Source: JBQTKD01 sp052389435 (GTDB lineage: Bacteria; Actinomycetota; Actinomycetes; Sporichthyales; Sporichthyaceae). Taken from it: 64,000 nt of DNA. The position numbers and the translations under genes are program-made. Below, piece after piece: positions 9,125-16,945 of the stretch (within the stretch, counting starts at the first letter, position 1; every line of letters starts with the position of its first letter). The stretch is from contig JBQTIB010000024.1 in assembly GCA_052389435.1 (NCBI GenBank), positions 62,001-126,000 on the forward strand, given 5' to 3'. The notes under the pieces are model-generated. The model did not search any database and was not told the DNA's origin. It saw nothing but the letters and a program-made list of their open reading frames with translations.

Positions 9125-9518
9125 CGCGCGAACCCTTCGACAGCGGCGGCGCAGCGGGAGCGGTGCCGTAGCTCGGGCACAGCGCGACGGCGTTGCCGGT
9201 GGCCGCCAACAGCGTCTCCGCCGCGGCGAGAACGTCCATCAGCTCCGGCAGGGCCAGGCTGTAGAAGACCTGTCTGCCCTCCGATCGGCCCTGCACCAGG
9301 CCGCAGTCGCGCAGGCAGGCCACGTGCGCCGAGACAGTCGACTGGGCCAGCCCCAGTTCGGCCACCAGGTCCACGACTCGTGCCTCGCTCCGGGCGAGGC
9401 GCGCCGTGATCGCCAGCCGCGTCGGGTCGGACAGGCTGTGGAAGAGCGCTGCTGCCACGGCCAGACCGGGCTCGCTCCCGTCCGCCGCGAGGCATCTATC
9501 CCTTGCTTTCATCGCCAT
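9117..9518 (-). CDS. CmtR-like ArsR-family Cd(II)/Pb(II) sensor
   Basis: This 133-residue winged-helix repressor of the ArsR/SmtB family has LFHSLSDPTRLAI, then the recognition helix LAQSTVSAHVACLRDCGLV. The two cysteines in VACLRDCGLV match the alpha-4 pair (Cys57/Cys61) of M. tuberculosis CmtR, and a third Cys follows in the C-terminal tail (ALCPSYG), like Cys102. Metal binding should release it from DNA and induce the downstream ATPase. The ATG at 9518 was chosen because longer forms add non-homologous sequence. It lies inside an inverted repeat, so the transcript may be leaderless and self-regulated. GTG or ATG at 9512 is an alternative. Confidence 0.88.
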   Translation of the reverse strand: MAMKARDRCLAADGSEPGLAVAAALFHSLSDPTRLAITARLARSEARVVDLVAELGLAQSTVSAHVACLRDCGLVQGRSEGRQVFYSLALPELMDVLAAAETLLAATGNAVALCPSYGTAPAAPPLSKGSRDG

Positions 9519-9530
9519 CTGACGATGATA
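9507..9530 (-). promoter_or_regulatory. Probable CmtR operator/promoter
   Basis: On the minus strand the arms TATCATCGTCA and TGGCGATGAAA form an 11-2-11 imperfect inverted repeat with 9 of 11 positions complementary. It covers the start codon of the cmtR-like gene, and TATCAT could serve as its -10 box. The position fits an autorepressed operon. Confidence 0.55.
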
Positions 9531-9726
9531 GCTGAGTACTTCGATGGTCTCCCTTCGGGCGAGGCTCGGCGTGCGACCCGGCCTGTCCCCGCTTCGCGCG
9601 CCGCCGCGGTCGTCAGGGAGCTGCGCGGTCCCGCCCACGAGTGCGTTGGAGACGGACAGCGCCCGGTTGAACTCTGCGGACCTGCCGTTACCCCGCATCA
9701 GTGACGGGCGTGACCGGCTGAGAAGA

Positions 9727-10000
9727 ACGGCGCCAGCCTGCGGGCGGGAATTGGTCGGCCCTTCGGGCCGGCTCTGTCGTCGCGCCCTTCGGGCGCGGGT
9801 GGCGGCCGCCTAACGCCCCGCGTCTCACGGTCAAGGGCACGCGGCCCAAGGCCCGGCGAAACCCCGCCTCCTCCGCTTCGCTCCTCCGCCGGGCTTTACC
9901 GGCCCTCGAGCCGCGCCTCCCTTGACCGCGAGCCTCGCGCGGGGCGTGGAGCAGGCGGAGCGGCAGGCCAGTGGGCCTGCCCGGCGCAACCGCCGCCACA
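9727..10000 (+). ncRNA. Structured leader A upstream of the ParB-like gene (candidate RNA element)
   Basis: Stacked inverted repeats are visible: CGGCCC/GGGCCG (9756-9770), CGCGCCC/GGGCGCG (9781-9797), a long closing stem CGGTCAAGGG/CCCTTGACCG (9828-9837 with 9919-9928) continued by GCGGC/GCCGC, an inner stem GCCCGGCG/CGCCGGGC (9851-9858 with 9887-9894), and a hairpin GGCAGGCC/GGCCTGCC (9962-9981). The first hairpins differ in sequence from the second copy at 48.8 kb but keep their pairing, which suggests selection for the fold. No protein is encoded. Whether it acts as RNA, as a ParB-like binding site or in another way is unknown. Confidence 0.45.
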
Positions 10001-10410
10001 AAGACGAAAGACGGGAACCCCCCATGGCTCACAAGACCACCGCCACCGTCGAGGACAGCGCCCTGCTCGCGCCCACGATCGAACTGCTCGACCCCGCCAC
10101 CCTGCTCGTGGACCTCAACGTCCGTCACGACGCCCGCCTGGACCCGGCCTTCCTGGCCAGTGTCAAGGAGCACGGCGTCCTCGTGCCGATCGTCGCCGTC
10201 CGCACCGCCGAGGGCGCGGTGCGGGTCCGGTTCGGACACCGGCGCACCCTCGCCGCCGTCGAGGTCGCCCGCCCGGTCGTGCCCGTCGTCCTGGTGGCCG
10301 ACGAGGCCACCGACGACGCCGCGCAGGTCGAGCGGATCGTCGGGCAGTGGGCCGAGAACGAGCACCGCACGTCGCTGACCGTGGCCGAACGGGTCGGCGC
10401 GCTCGCCCAG
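9727..10410 (+). repeat. Direct repeat copy A: ParB leader plus ParB N-terminus
   Basis: This stretch is nearly identical to 48811-49500. It comprises the ~290-base structured leader and the first 129 codons of the ParB-like gene. Similarity stops abruptly after GCTCGCCCAG at 10410. Differences between the copies include scattered substitutions and one C indel before the ATG. The copies lie 39.09 kb apart in the same orientation and bracket the metal cargo. Confidence 0.9.
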
Positions 10411-10605
10411 ACGGAGGCGGGAGCCTCGGGCGCGAATCTGACGAACGCCGCGGCGGGCCTGCCCACGGAGCTCGCTGGACTCGCCCGCGACGCCGCCGCG
10501 CGGATGGGGCCGCGTCTGGAGGGAGGCGCGGTCTGGACCGACGACCGCGCACCGGTCGAGTGGCTGACCGACAAGTCCCTGCTCGACTACGCCACGGACA
10601 GATGA
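10024..10605 (+). pseudogene. Chimeric ORF: ParB N-terminus fused to spermidine-synthase-like C-terminus
   Basis: Codons 1-129 are the ParB N-terminal domain (VDLNVRHDARLDP, GVLVPIVAV, FGHRRTLAAVEV) and match the intact gene at 49114 closely. After LAQ the sequence becomes TEAGASGANL and ends LTDDRAPVEWLTD followed by 12 residues. That last motif is characteristic of the C-terminus of actinobacterial spermidine-synthase-like proteins, not of ParB. The 193-codon frame is open throughout, so a hybrid protein could be made, but it lacks the rest of both parents. It is best read as a recombination junction. The ATG follows a GACGGGAAC ribosome-site region identical to that of the full copy. Confidence 0.75.
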
Positions 10606-10773
10606 GAGGCGCGGAAACGAATTAACTACGACGTGGCACACCTGTGGTTCGATCCGTTCGGATCGGGGGTGTCAACTCGTACGCCGCCGAGATGGCACCG
10701 GCGCCTGTCGAGCGGACCACAGCACCCGCACGTGCGGCCGGGCAGGATGCCCGACCCCACGTGCGACACGGCG

Positions 10774-11646
10774 TCAGTGCGAGTCCTGGTGCCCGTCGTC
10801 CTCGTGCGGGGGAGCTTGCGCGGCCGCCGGCTTGGGGCGCGCCGCGGGTTGACGAGTCGTCACCCCGGCGACGGCCAGGGACGCGGCACGACAGCGATCG
10901 GCGGCTGCGCGTTGCTTGGCGATCCGCGTCGTGCTCGCCTTTGCCGTCTTCGCCGTCGCCGCGGCCAGTTTGCGGGCCGCCTTGCAGGCTGTGCCCGCGC
11001 CCGCCGTGGAGGTACTGGCCGGTTGCACGACGCTCGTGGTGTCTACGTGGTGCCCGGGGGTGCCGTGGCCTTCCGCACCGGCGTGCCCGTGGCCAGAGGC
11101 TCCGGTCAGCGCGACGATGGCGGCCGCAGCCACCGCGGTGCCACCGGCGGCACCCGTCAGTCCGGGTTTCACCATCGCGAGTCGACCCAGCGGGTGCCAC
11201 TGCCGGGCCATCGCCAGCGCGCATCCGGCCGCCGCCAACCCCAGCAGGACCGCGATGACATCCGTGCGCGCCACCGTTTCGGCCTGGCCCTGCTTCGGGC
11301 CGAACGGCATCCCCACGGTGCGGCTCAGCATCCAGGTGCCGAAGGCCGCGACGTTGACCGCCACGCCGACCAGCAGCAGCGGGCGAGAGGTGGGACGCAG
11401 CGCGTACCCGACCGCCCAGAGGATCTGGAACGCGCCGAGGGCGAAAAAGAACACCACGCTCGGCGCCCAGTCGCGATGCTCCGGCGCGACGGCGACGTGC
11501 ACCGCGCCGGCGCCGGCGGAGGCGAGTGCGGCGAGCAGGACCAGAGGCTGACCGCCGAGGGATCTCGGGAATCCGGGTCGGCGCCTGTCGGTGCCGGGTT
11601 CGACTGGAGGCAAGGGCGGATGCGACGGGGTGAGGCGAGTGGACAT
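10774..11646 (-). CDS. Multi-spanning membrane protein with His/Ala-rich tail, copper-island associated
   Basis: This 290-residue protein is not assigned to a named family. About five hydrophobic segments are visible (PLVLLAALASAGAGAVHVAV, SVVFFFALGAFQILWAVGY, PLLLVGVAVNVAAFGTWML, DVIAVLLGLAAAGCALAM and an Ala-rich one). They are followed by a loop rich in His (HGHAGAEGHGTPGHH) and a tail rich in Ala, Lys and Arg ending HEDDGHQDSH. The histidines suggest metal binding on one face of the membrane. ATG at 11646 is chosen because GGAAGG lies 10 bases upstream; an upstream in-frame start at 11685 is possible. It runs in the same direction as the small exported protein gene that follows upstream, so they may share a promoter. 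Confidence 0.6.
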   Translation of the reverse strand: MSTRLTPSHPPLPPVEPGTDRRRPGFPRSLGGQPLVLLAALASAGAGAVHVAVAPEHRDWAPSVVFFFALGAFQILWAVGYALRPTSRPLLLVGVAVNVAAFGTWMLSRTVGMPFGPKQGQAETVARTDVIAVLLGLAAAGCALAMARQWHPLGRLAMVKPGLTGAAGGTAVAAAAIVALTGASGHGHAGAEGHGTPGHHVDTTSVVQPASTSTAGAGTACKAARKLAAATAKTAKASTTRIAKQRAAADRCRAASLAVAGVTTRQPAARPKPAAAQAPPHEDDGHQDSH

Positions 11647-11742
11647 CGAGAAAAAACCTTCCGAGGGAACGGGGCAACAGGACACCTGGGCGACACCGGG
11701 AGGGATCCCCCGGGCGCGCAGCAGAGGGCGCGCGGCGCCGTC

Positions 11743-12231
11743 CTATATGCGTTGCCTACCGGGGCTCTGCGAAGGCCCTGCCGTCTCGGGGACGACGTCG
11801 GACGAAGCGATCCCCACGATTCCCGGATCGACTCGGAATGGGATGTCGACGGCGGGGCACGCGGACACGCCGGTGCTCATGGCGGCGGGCGGGCGGGGAA
11901 GGGACCCGCAGCCGCGCTCGCGGTGATCTCCGTGCGGCGCAGCGTGCACGACGGCCACGTCCCGCGCTGCCTCGACCTCGGACGGGGCGGTGTCGGCCGC
12001 CGCCGGCGCGAAGGGCTGCGCGGCCGCAGACACGCCCGGGTGAGATCCGGCCGCCTCGTTCACTTCGGCACCGGCACCGTGATGGGCCATCGGCCCGAGC
12101 AGGTGGACCAACAGGCCGAACAGGGCACCGACCAGGAGCAGCGCCGCTGGAACCGAAGCGACCCGCTTCGCACGCATTGGGCTTCGACGCCGGGGAGACG
12201 CGCAGGGCCGCAGACTCGCCTGCACCGCCAT
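11743..12231 (-). CDS. Small exported protein, DUF6153-like (uncertain)
   Basis: The protein has about 162 residues with one N-terminal membrane segment (VPAALLLVGALFGLLVHLLG) directly followed by HHGAGAE. Later come a His-containing stretch (VVHAAPHGDHRERGCGS) and a second Cys (SACPAV). The layout resembles DUF6153 proteins: signal or anchor, His/Ala-rich middle, paired cysteines. Such genes sit beside copper genes in actinobacteria, and their function is not established. The start is uncertain: ATG at 12264, 12231 or 12177 would all keep the membrane segment. It is divergent from a second member of the same type at 12382, with the shared promoter region between them. Confidence 0.5.
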   Translation of the reverse strand: MAVQASLRPCASPRRRSPMRAKRVASVPAALLLVGALFGLLVHLLGPMAHHGAGAEVNEAAGSHPGVSAAAQPFAPAAADTAPSEVEAARDVAVVHAAPHGDHRERGCGSLPRPPAAMSTGVSACPAVDIPFRVDPGIVGIASSDVVPETAGPSQSPGRQRI

Positions 12232-12381
12232 CACCCGCCCGGTTCGCCCGAAGATGCGCCTCATGCTAGCGACGGGCGCGGCGACTCACCGGTATCTCTG
12301 GGCCATTGGAGCGATCCGTGGGCCTCATCGTGCCGAAGACCTCGCGTGAGCTGATCGAAACCGTTTAGCATCGTTGGAGAC

Positions 12382-12828
12382 ATGGATACGCGAATCCGGT
12401 TTGCCAGGGTGGCGCCGCGCCTGCTGATGTTGGCGGCGGTGCTCCTCTGCATGCTCGGATCCGCGCTGGCGGTAGGTGGCGCTACTGCCGCCTCGGCCCA
12501 GCCCGTGGCCGCGACCGTCGCCGCGCAGGCCCACGGCGCCCACGCCCAGCCCGCGAACGGAGTCGGTCCGACGGTCCCGGCTGCAGCGGCGCCGCAGGAC
12601 GATGCGCCCGGCGAAGGCCACGGCGCCCACGGGGGCGACGGCCACCAGTCCTCGACGTGCATGCCGGGGGCCTCGGCGACGACCACGGCCGGCGTGAGCG
12701 CCGCGCCCGTCCTGGAGACCGTCGTCCTGGCGCCCTCGCCCGTGCTGATTCCGGCCGGTTTCGGCTCGGCGGCGGCGGCGCTTCCGCGACCGCCGGATCT
12801 TCGTTCCCTCTGCGTTCAACGGGTCTAG
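12382..12828 (+). CDS. Small exported His-rich protein, DUF6153-like
   Basis: This 148-residue protein has a clear N-terminal signal or anchor (LLMLAAVLLCMLGSALAVGG) and an Ala/Pro-rich middle with GEGHGAHGGDGHQSSTC. It ends PRPPDLRSLCVQRV, the Pro-Asp-Leu-x-x-Leu-Cys ending seen in DUF6153 family members. The His cluster plus cysteines suggests metal binding outside the membrane; no enzymatic motif is visible. The ATG has GGAGAC 6 bases upstream, and TAGCAT at 12366 may be its -10. It is divergent from the related gene at 11743-12231. Another protein ending DLTELCIRRT occurs at 43.2-43.6 kb. Confidence 0.65.
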   Translation: MDTRIRFARVAPRLLMLAAVLLCMLGSALAVGGATAASAQPVAATVAAQAHGAHAQPANGVGPTVPAAAAPQDDAPGEGHGAHGGDGHQSSTCMPGASATTTAGVSAAPVLETVVLAPSPVLIPAGFGSAAAALPRPPDLRSLCVQRV

Positions 12829-12840
12829 CAGAGACCTCGA

Positions 12841-12867
12841 GACACCGCTGCCATCGGCATCGGTGTC
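12841..12867 (+). terminator. Hairpin after the DUF6153-like gene
   Basis: The stem GACACCG/CGGTGTC plus TGCC/GGCA around an ATC loop begins 12 bases after the stop codon and is followed by TTCGGTG. This is a plausible intrinsic or pausing terminator that would separate the gene from the downstream exporter operon. Confidence 0.45.
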
Positions 12868-12931
12868 TTCGGTGTCCCCGCCGTGCGCCTCGCGCCGGCC
12901 CTCCCGTTGACCCAGAAGGGCGCATCTTTCG

Positions 12932-14053
12932 ATGTCCGCAATCTCGTTGTTCCTCACCGGTCTGACCACCGGGGCCATCGCCGGCGGCGCCTCGTGCGCC
13001 GCGGTGCAGGGCGGGCTGCTCGCCGGGGCCGTCGGCCGCCGCAAGGCGGTGACCCAGGCCGTCCGGGTCCCGGCTGTCGTCGGCGCCACCGGCGAGGCGC
13101 CGCCATCGTCACCGCTTCGCCCGCGGGCACTGTCCAAGGGCCGGCTGGACTCCGACGCACTGGTGCCGCTGGGCGCTTTCCTGTCGGCGAAGCTGGTCTC
13201 GCACACCCTGCTCGGTGCCGCGTTCGGCGCGATCGGGGCCGCAGCCCAGCCAAGCCCGCGCACCCGCGCGGTACTGCTCTTGGCCGCGGCGGCGCTGATG
13301 GTCGTCTTCGCGCTCGACATGCTCGGGGTCAAGGCCGTGCGTGGACTCACTCCGCGGGCGCCGGAGGCGTGGACCCGGCGGGTCCGCAGCAGCGCCCGCT
13401 CGGACGCAGCCATCGCCCCGGCGATCCTCGGCTGCCTCACCGTGCTGCTGCCGTGCGGCGTGACGCTGAGCATCTGGCTGCTGGCGATCACCTCTGGGTC
13501 CGTCGTCGCGGGTGCGGCGGTGATGGCCGGATTCGTCCTGGGCACCGTGCCCCTGTTCGCCGTCCTCGGCTTCCTGCTGCGCGCCTCCTCGCGAGTCATG
13601 CAGGGCCGGCTGTCGATCGCCACCGGGCTCGTGGTGCTGGCCGTCGCGGCGTGGACGTTCAACTCCGCCCTCGTCCTGGGCGACTGGGGCCCCGCTCGCG
13701 GCGAGGCCGCGGTCTCGGCCGAATCGAGTCGGGCGGTTCGTCAGCTGCCCGACGGCACCCAGGTGATCCGCCTCTCCGTGGGCAGCGACGGGTACAGCCC
13801 CGCCGCGGTGTCCGCCACACCCGGCGTGCCCACCCATCTGGAACTGGTGACCGACGGCACCAACGGCTGCACCCGGGCATTCGTGGTGGCCAGTCGCGGT
13901 ATCCAGCAGGTCCTGCCCAAGACCGGCACCACCACCGTCGATCTCGGTGCCCCGCAGGCGGGAACGCTGCGCTACACGTGCGGCATGGGCATGTACACGG
14001 GTCGGATCGTGTTCGGCTCCACCGCCGCGGCGGCCCTGGGCGGCGGGCGATGA
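12932..14053 (+). CDS. UreH/TauE-like membrane protein fused to a cupredoxin-like domain
   Basis: The protein has 373 residues. The first ~255 form a sulfite-exporter-TauE/UreH_2-type membrane domain: the family's GGASCAAVQGGLLAG first helix (Cys-containing), FLSAKLVSHTLLGA, GCLTVLLPCGVTLSIW and further helices. The last ~100 residues after WGPARGEAA form an extracytoplasmic beta-domain resembling cupredoxin_1, with SVGSDGYSPAAVSATPG, GCTRAFVV and a terminal YTCGMGMYTG motif whose Cys and Met residues could bind copper. Related fusions occur in copper-handling loci. It probably moves or receives copper at the membrane. Its stop codon overlaps the start of a CopZ-like chaperone (ATGA), which supports coupled function. 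Confidence 0.8.
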   Translation: MSAISLFLTGLTTGAIAGGASCAAVQGGLLAGAVGRRKAVTQAVRVPAVVGATGEAPPSSPLRPRALSKGRLDSDALVPLGAFLSAKLVSHTLLGAAFGAIGAAAQPSPRTRAVLLLAAAALMVVFALDMLGVKAVRGLTPRAPEAWTRRVRSSARSDAAIAPAILGCLTVLLPCGVTLSIWLLAITSGSVVAGAAVMAGFVLGTVPLFAVLGFLLRASSRVMQGRLSIATGLVVLAVAAWTFNSALVLGDWGPARGEAAVSAESSRAVRQLPDGTQVIRLSVGSDGYSPAAVSATPGVPTHLELVTDGTNGCTRAFVVASRGIQQVLPKTGTTTVDLGAPQAGTLRYTCGMGMYTGRIVFGSTAAAALGGGR

Positions 14054-14268
14054 GCAACTTCGTCCTGGCCATCGACGGCATGCACTGCGCCTCCTGCGGC
14101 ATGTTGATCGACGAGGCCGTCGAGGACCTGCCCGGAGTGCGCCGCTCTTCCACGAACATGCGCGCCGAGCGCACCACCGTCGAGTTGGACGGCACCGGCG
14201 CGACGCCCGCCGAGGTGATCGCGGCCATCGAGGCCGAGGGGTATCGAGCGGTTCTCGTCGCCCCCTGA
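14050..14268 (+). CDS. copZ: CopZ-like HMA-domain copper chaperone
   Basis: This 72-residue single heavy-metal-associated domain has the MHCASC metal site at residues 11-16 and the ferredoxin-like beta-alpha-beta-beta-alpha-beta layout ending EAEGYRAVLV. It should carry Cu(I) in the cytoplasm and hand it to a P-type ATPase or to the membrane protein encoded just upstream. The ATG overlaps the stop of the UreH-cupredoxin gene by 4 bases. Length and motif are normal for the family. Confidence 0.92.
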   Translation: MSNFVLAIDGMHCASCGMLIDEAVEDLPGVRRSSTNMRAERTTVELDGTGATPAEVIAAIEAEGYRAVLVAP

Positions 14269-14305
14269 ACCACGCGGCCGGGACCGTCCAGTTTCGATTT
14301 CTATT

Positions 14306-14324
14306 ACCCCTACCAGGTAGGGGT
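14306..14324. promoter_or_regulatory. CsoR-like operator 1
   Basis: ACCCCTACC and GGTAGGGGT form a perfect 9-1-9 palindrome 48 bases ahead of the exported protein gene at 14372. The TACCC...GGGTA pattern matches copper-responsive CsoR sites of actinobacteria. Confidence 0.7.
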
Positions 14325-14371
14325 TAGGCACATCGCGCGTCTCGCCCAAATCCAGTTCGGGAGCTTACACG

Positions 14372-15442
14372 GTGAAGGTGGCAACGAAGTTGGTCGGCTT
14401 TTCCGCGGTGGTCGCGACCGCATTCGGGGTCGCGATGCTCGTCGGTTCGGCCGTCGATCCCATCGCGCCGGAGCGGCAACGCCTCGATCTGGCCTCGTCC
14501 CACGGCAGCGGGGGCGCCGTGGGCCCTGCCGGCGCCATGGAAGGCGTGTCCGGTCATGCGTCCGAGTCGGCGGCGGTGCCGTCGGCCGGGATCGCACCGG
14601 CGGCGACCTCGTCCGCGCGGTCGCAGTTGCCCGGGCTCGCCGTCGCGGCCCGGGGCTACGCCCTGCGGGTGGAGGACGTCACGCCCGGCTCGGGGGAGGG
14701 CGTCGCGCTGCGATTCGCGATCGAGAGTCCGGACGGTGGACCGGTGCTCAACTATCGCCCGACCCACGAGAAGGAGATGCACCTGATCGTGGTCCGTCGA
14801 GATCTGACGGGCTTTCAGCACCTACATCCGGAGCGGGACGCCGCCGGCACCTGGTCGGCCGCGGCGAACCTGACCCCGGGGATCCACCGCATCTTCGCCG
14901 ACTTCGCACTGCCCGCCCAGGCCGACCCGTTGACGCTGGGCGCCGACGTCTTCGCCCCCGGCGACTTCCAATCCGCGGACCTGCCCAAGCCCTCGACCAC
15001 CTGGGCCGCCGACGGGTACGAGGTCAGCCTGGGCGGGGCGCCGCGCGCGGGCGCCGAGACCGATCTGGGCTTCACCGTGCGCAAGGACGGCAGGGATGTG
15101 TCCGACCTCGAGCCCTACCTGGCCGCATTCGGGCACCTGGTCTCGCTGCGAACGGGCGACCTGGCCTATCTGCACACCCACCCGGCGCAGGAGGCGGTGG
15201 CCGGGCAGCGCGGTGGGCCGGTGGTGCAGTTCGGTACCACCTTCCCGACCGCGGGCAACTACCGGCTGTTCCTGAACTTCTCCCACGCCGGCGTCGTGCG
15301 CACCGCGGAGTTCACGGTGGCGGTCGGGCCCGGATCCGGTGTCCCCGCGGCCGATACTCCGGCGCCCGCCGGAGAACTGCAGGCGCCCGCGACTCCGCTG
15401 GCACCGCTCGAGCCCGCGGCACCCGGCCATTCCGGGCACTGA
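14372..15442 (+). CDS. Exported copper-island protein with HEKEMHLIVV motif, paralog 1
   Basis: The protein has 356 residues with an N-terminal signal or anchor (KLVGFSAVVATAFGVAMLVG), a low-complexity linker and a conserved core. Key motifs are YRPTHEKEMHLIVVRRDL, TGFQHLHPE, DLEPYLAAFGHLVSLR and LAYLHTHPAQEA; it ends HSGH. The many His/Met/Glu residues in these motifs suggest an extracytoplasmic metal-binding or oxidation role; I know no assigned enzyme function. It is clearly homologous along its length to the protein at 26134-27114. The start is GTG with CGGGAG 9-13 bases upstream. A CsoR-like palindrome lies directly upstream, so copper induction is likely. A DUF305 lipoprotein gene follows after about 35 bases. 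Confidence 0.75.
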   Translation: MKVATKLVGFSAVVATAFGVAMLVGSAVDPIAPERQRLDLASSHGSGGAVGPAGAMEGVSGHASESAAVPSAGIAPAATSSARSQLPGLAVAARGYALRVEDVTPGSGEGVALRFAIESPDGGPVLNYRPTHEKEMHLIVVRRDLTGFQHLHPERDAAGTWSAAANLTPGIHRIFADFALPAQADPLTLGADVFAPGDFQSADLPKPSTTWAADGYEVSLGGAPRAGAETDLGFTVRKDGRDVSDLEPYLAAFGHLVSLRTGDLAYLHTHPAQEAVAGQRGGPVVQFGTTFPTAGNYRLFLNFSHAGVVRTAEFTVAVGPGSGVPAADTPAPAGELQAPATPLAPLEPAAPGHSGH

Positions 15443-15476
15443 CAGTTCACATCACACACCGAGGAGGACCACGACC

Positions 15477-16094
15477 ATGCTCCGCTCCCGTTCCGCCGGC
15501 CTTGCCCTGACGACCGCACTGAGCCTCGGCTCCCTCGCAGCCTGCGGTGGCGGCGAGGACACCGCCACCACCGCGCCACCGGCCGCCGACGCGGCCTTCA
15601 ACTCCGTCGACGTCGCCTTCGCCCAGCAGATGATCCCGCACCATTCCCAGGCCGTGAAGATGGCCGCCTTGGCCGACACGCGCGCCAAGAGTCCGAAGGT
15701 GAAGAAGCTCGCTGAGGAGATCCTCTTCGCGCAGGGCCCGGAGATCGAGACCATGCAGGGCTTCCTCGACACGTGGAAGCAACCGTCGGGCCCCGACATG
15801 GCCAGCATGGACCACTCCAGCATGAGCCCGGAGGAGATGGCGGCGATGGGCCCGGGCGCCATGCCCGGCATGGCGACCGACGAGGACCTGGCCAAGCTCG
15901 GCGCCGCCAAGGGCGCCGCGTTCGACAAGCTTTTCCTCGCGATGATGCTCGAGCACCACCGCGCTGCCGTGGAGATGGCGAAGGCGCAGCGCGCCGACGG
16001 CAAGGCCTCCGAAGCCCTCGCGCTCGCCGAAGACGTCGAGTCCAACCAGGCCGACGAGATCGCCGAGATCCGGAAACTGCAGAAGGCGGGGTGA
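15477..16094 (+). CDS. DUF305 family lipoprotein, Met-rich
   Basis: This 205-residue predicted lipoprotein (lipobox SLAAC near residue 22) carries two DUF305 half-repeats with paired histidines: MIPHHSQAVKMA and LEHHRAAVEMA. Between them lies a methionine-rich loop (DMASMDHSSMSPEEM, then GAMPGM). DUF305 proteins have a ferritin-like four-helix fold and are frequent in copper and silver clusters, where the Met/His residues are thought to bind metal. The ATG has a strong GAGGAGG site. Its last codon overlaps the GTG of lgt (GTGA), so lipoprotein and lipoprotein-modifying enzyme are co-translated. Confidence 0.88.
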   Translation: MLRSRSAGLALTTALSLGSLAACGGGEDTATTAPPAADAAFNSVDVAFAQQMIPHHSQAVKMAALADTRAKSPKVKKLAEEILFAQGPEIETMQGFLDTWKQPSGPDMASMDHSSMSPEEMAAMGPGAMPGMATDEDLAKLGAAKGAAFDKLFLAMMLEHHRAAVEMAKAQRADGKASEALALAEDVESNQADEIAEIRKLQKAG

Positions 16095-16945
16095 TCGTTT
16101 CGACGATCCCCAGCCCCGGCCAGGGCGTGTGGGAACTGGGGCCGGTCCCGGTCCGGGCCTACGCGCTGTGCATCGTCGCGGGGATCGTCGTGGCGATCTG
16201 GCTGGGGGAGCGACGTCTGGTGGCGCGCGGTGGGAAGCACGGCCAGGTCGCCGACGTCGCCTTCTGGGCGGTGCCGTTCGGGATCGTCGGTGGGCGGATC
16301 TACCACGTGCTGACCACCCCCGAGCCGTACTTCGGGGCCGGCGGCGAACCCATCGAGGCGCTCTACGTCTGGCAGGGCGGTCTGGGAATCTGGGGCGCCG
16401 TCGCGTTCGGCGGGCTCGGCGCCTGGCTCGGCAGCCGCCGCAACGATCTAAGCTGGCCGGCGCTCGCCGACGCGCTCGCGCCCGGCATCGTTCTGGCCCA
16501 AGCCGCCGGACGGTGGGGCAACTGGTTCAACCAGGAGCTGTACGGGCGCCCCACCGACCTGCCGTGGGCGCTGCGAATCGCCCCCGCGAATCGCCCCGCG
16601 TCGACACCCGAGGTCGCCGGCTATCACCCGACTTTTCTCTACGAGTCGTTGTGGTGCTTGGCGGTGGCCGTCCTCGTGCTCTGGGCCGACCGACGCTTCC
16701 GTCTCGGCCACGGGCAGGCGTTTGCGCTGTACGTGGCCGCGTACTGCACCGGGCGGCTGTGGATCGAGGCGCTGCGGGTCGACGAGGCCGAACGGTTCCT
16801 CGGTCTGCGGCTCAACGTCTTCACCTCGCTGCTCGTCCTAGCCGCCGCGCTCGTAGCGCTGGTGGTGTCCCGGCGCCGGCACCCGGACAGGGAAACGGAC
16901 CCCTACCGCCGCACCGCGCCGGCGACACTGCAGACCGATGGATGA
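16091..16945 (+). CDS. lgt: Prolipoprotein diacylglyceryl transferase
   Basis: This 284-residue inner-membrane enzyme transfers diacylglycerol to the lipobox Cys of prolipoproteins. The family signature is present: GGRIYHVLTT, then GGLGIWGAV, then the Lgt pattern AAGRWGNWFNQELYGRPTDLP (near residues 137-157), YHPTFLYESLW and YCTGRLWIEALR. About seven membrane spans are visible. It begins with GTG overlapping the DUF305 stop codon. Its stop overlaps the start of a broken amidase gene. It is unusual to find it inside a copper island; together with lspA at 6606 the element carries both core lipoprotein-processing enzymes. Confidence 0.95.
   Translation: MIVSTIPSPGQGVWELGPVPVRAYALCIVAGIVVAIWLGERRLVARGGKHGQVADVAFWAVPFGIVGGRIYHVLTTPEPYFGAGGEPIEALYVWQGGLGIWGAVAFGGLGAWLGSRRNDLSWPALADALAPGIVLAQAAGRWGNWFNQELYGRPTDLPWALRIAPANRPASTPEVAGYHPTFLYESLWCLAVAVLVLWADRRFRLGHGQAFALYVAAYCTGRLWIEALRVDEAERFLGLRLNVFTSLLVLAAALVALVVSRRRHPDRETDPYRRTAPATLQTDG

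Noticed and set aside
9962..9981. GGCAGGCC/GGCCTGCC hairpin read as a terminator
   Set aside because: It lies inside the leader ahead of the ParB start and has no T-run; treated as part of the structured leader.
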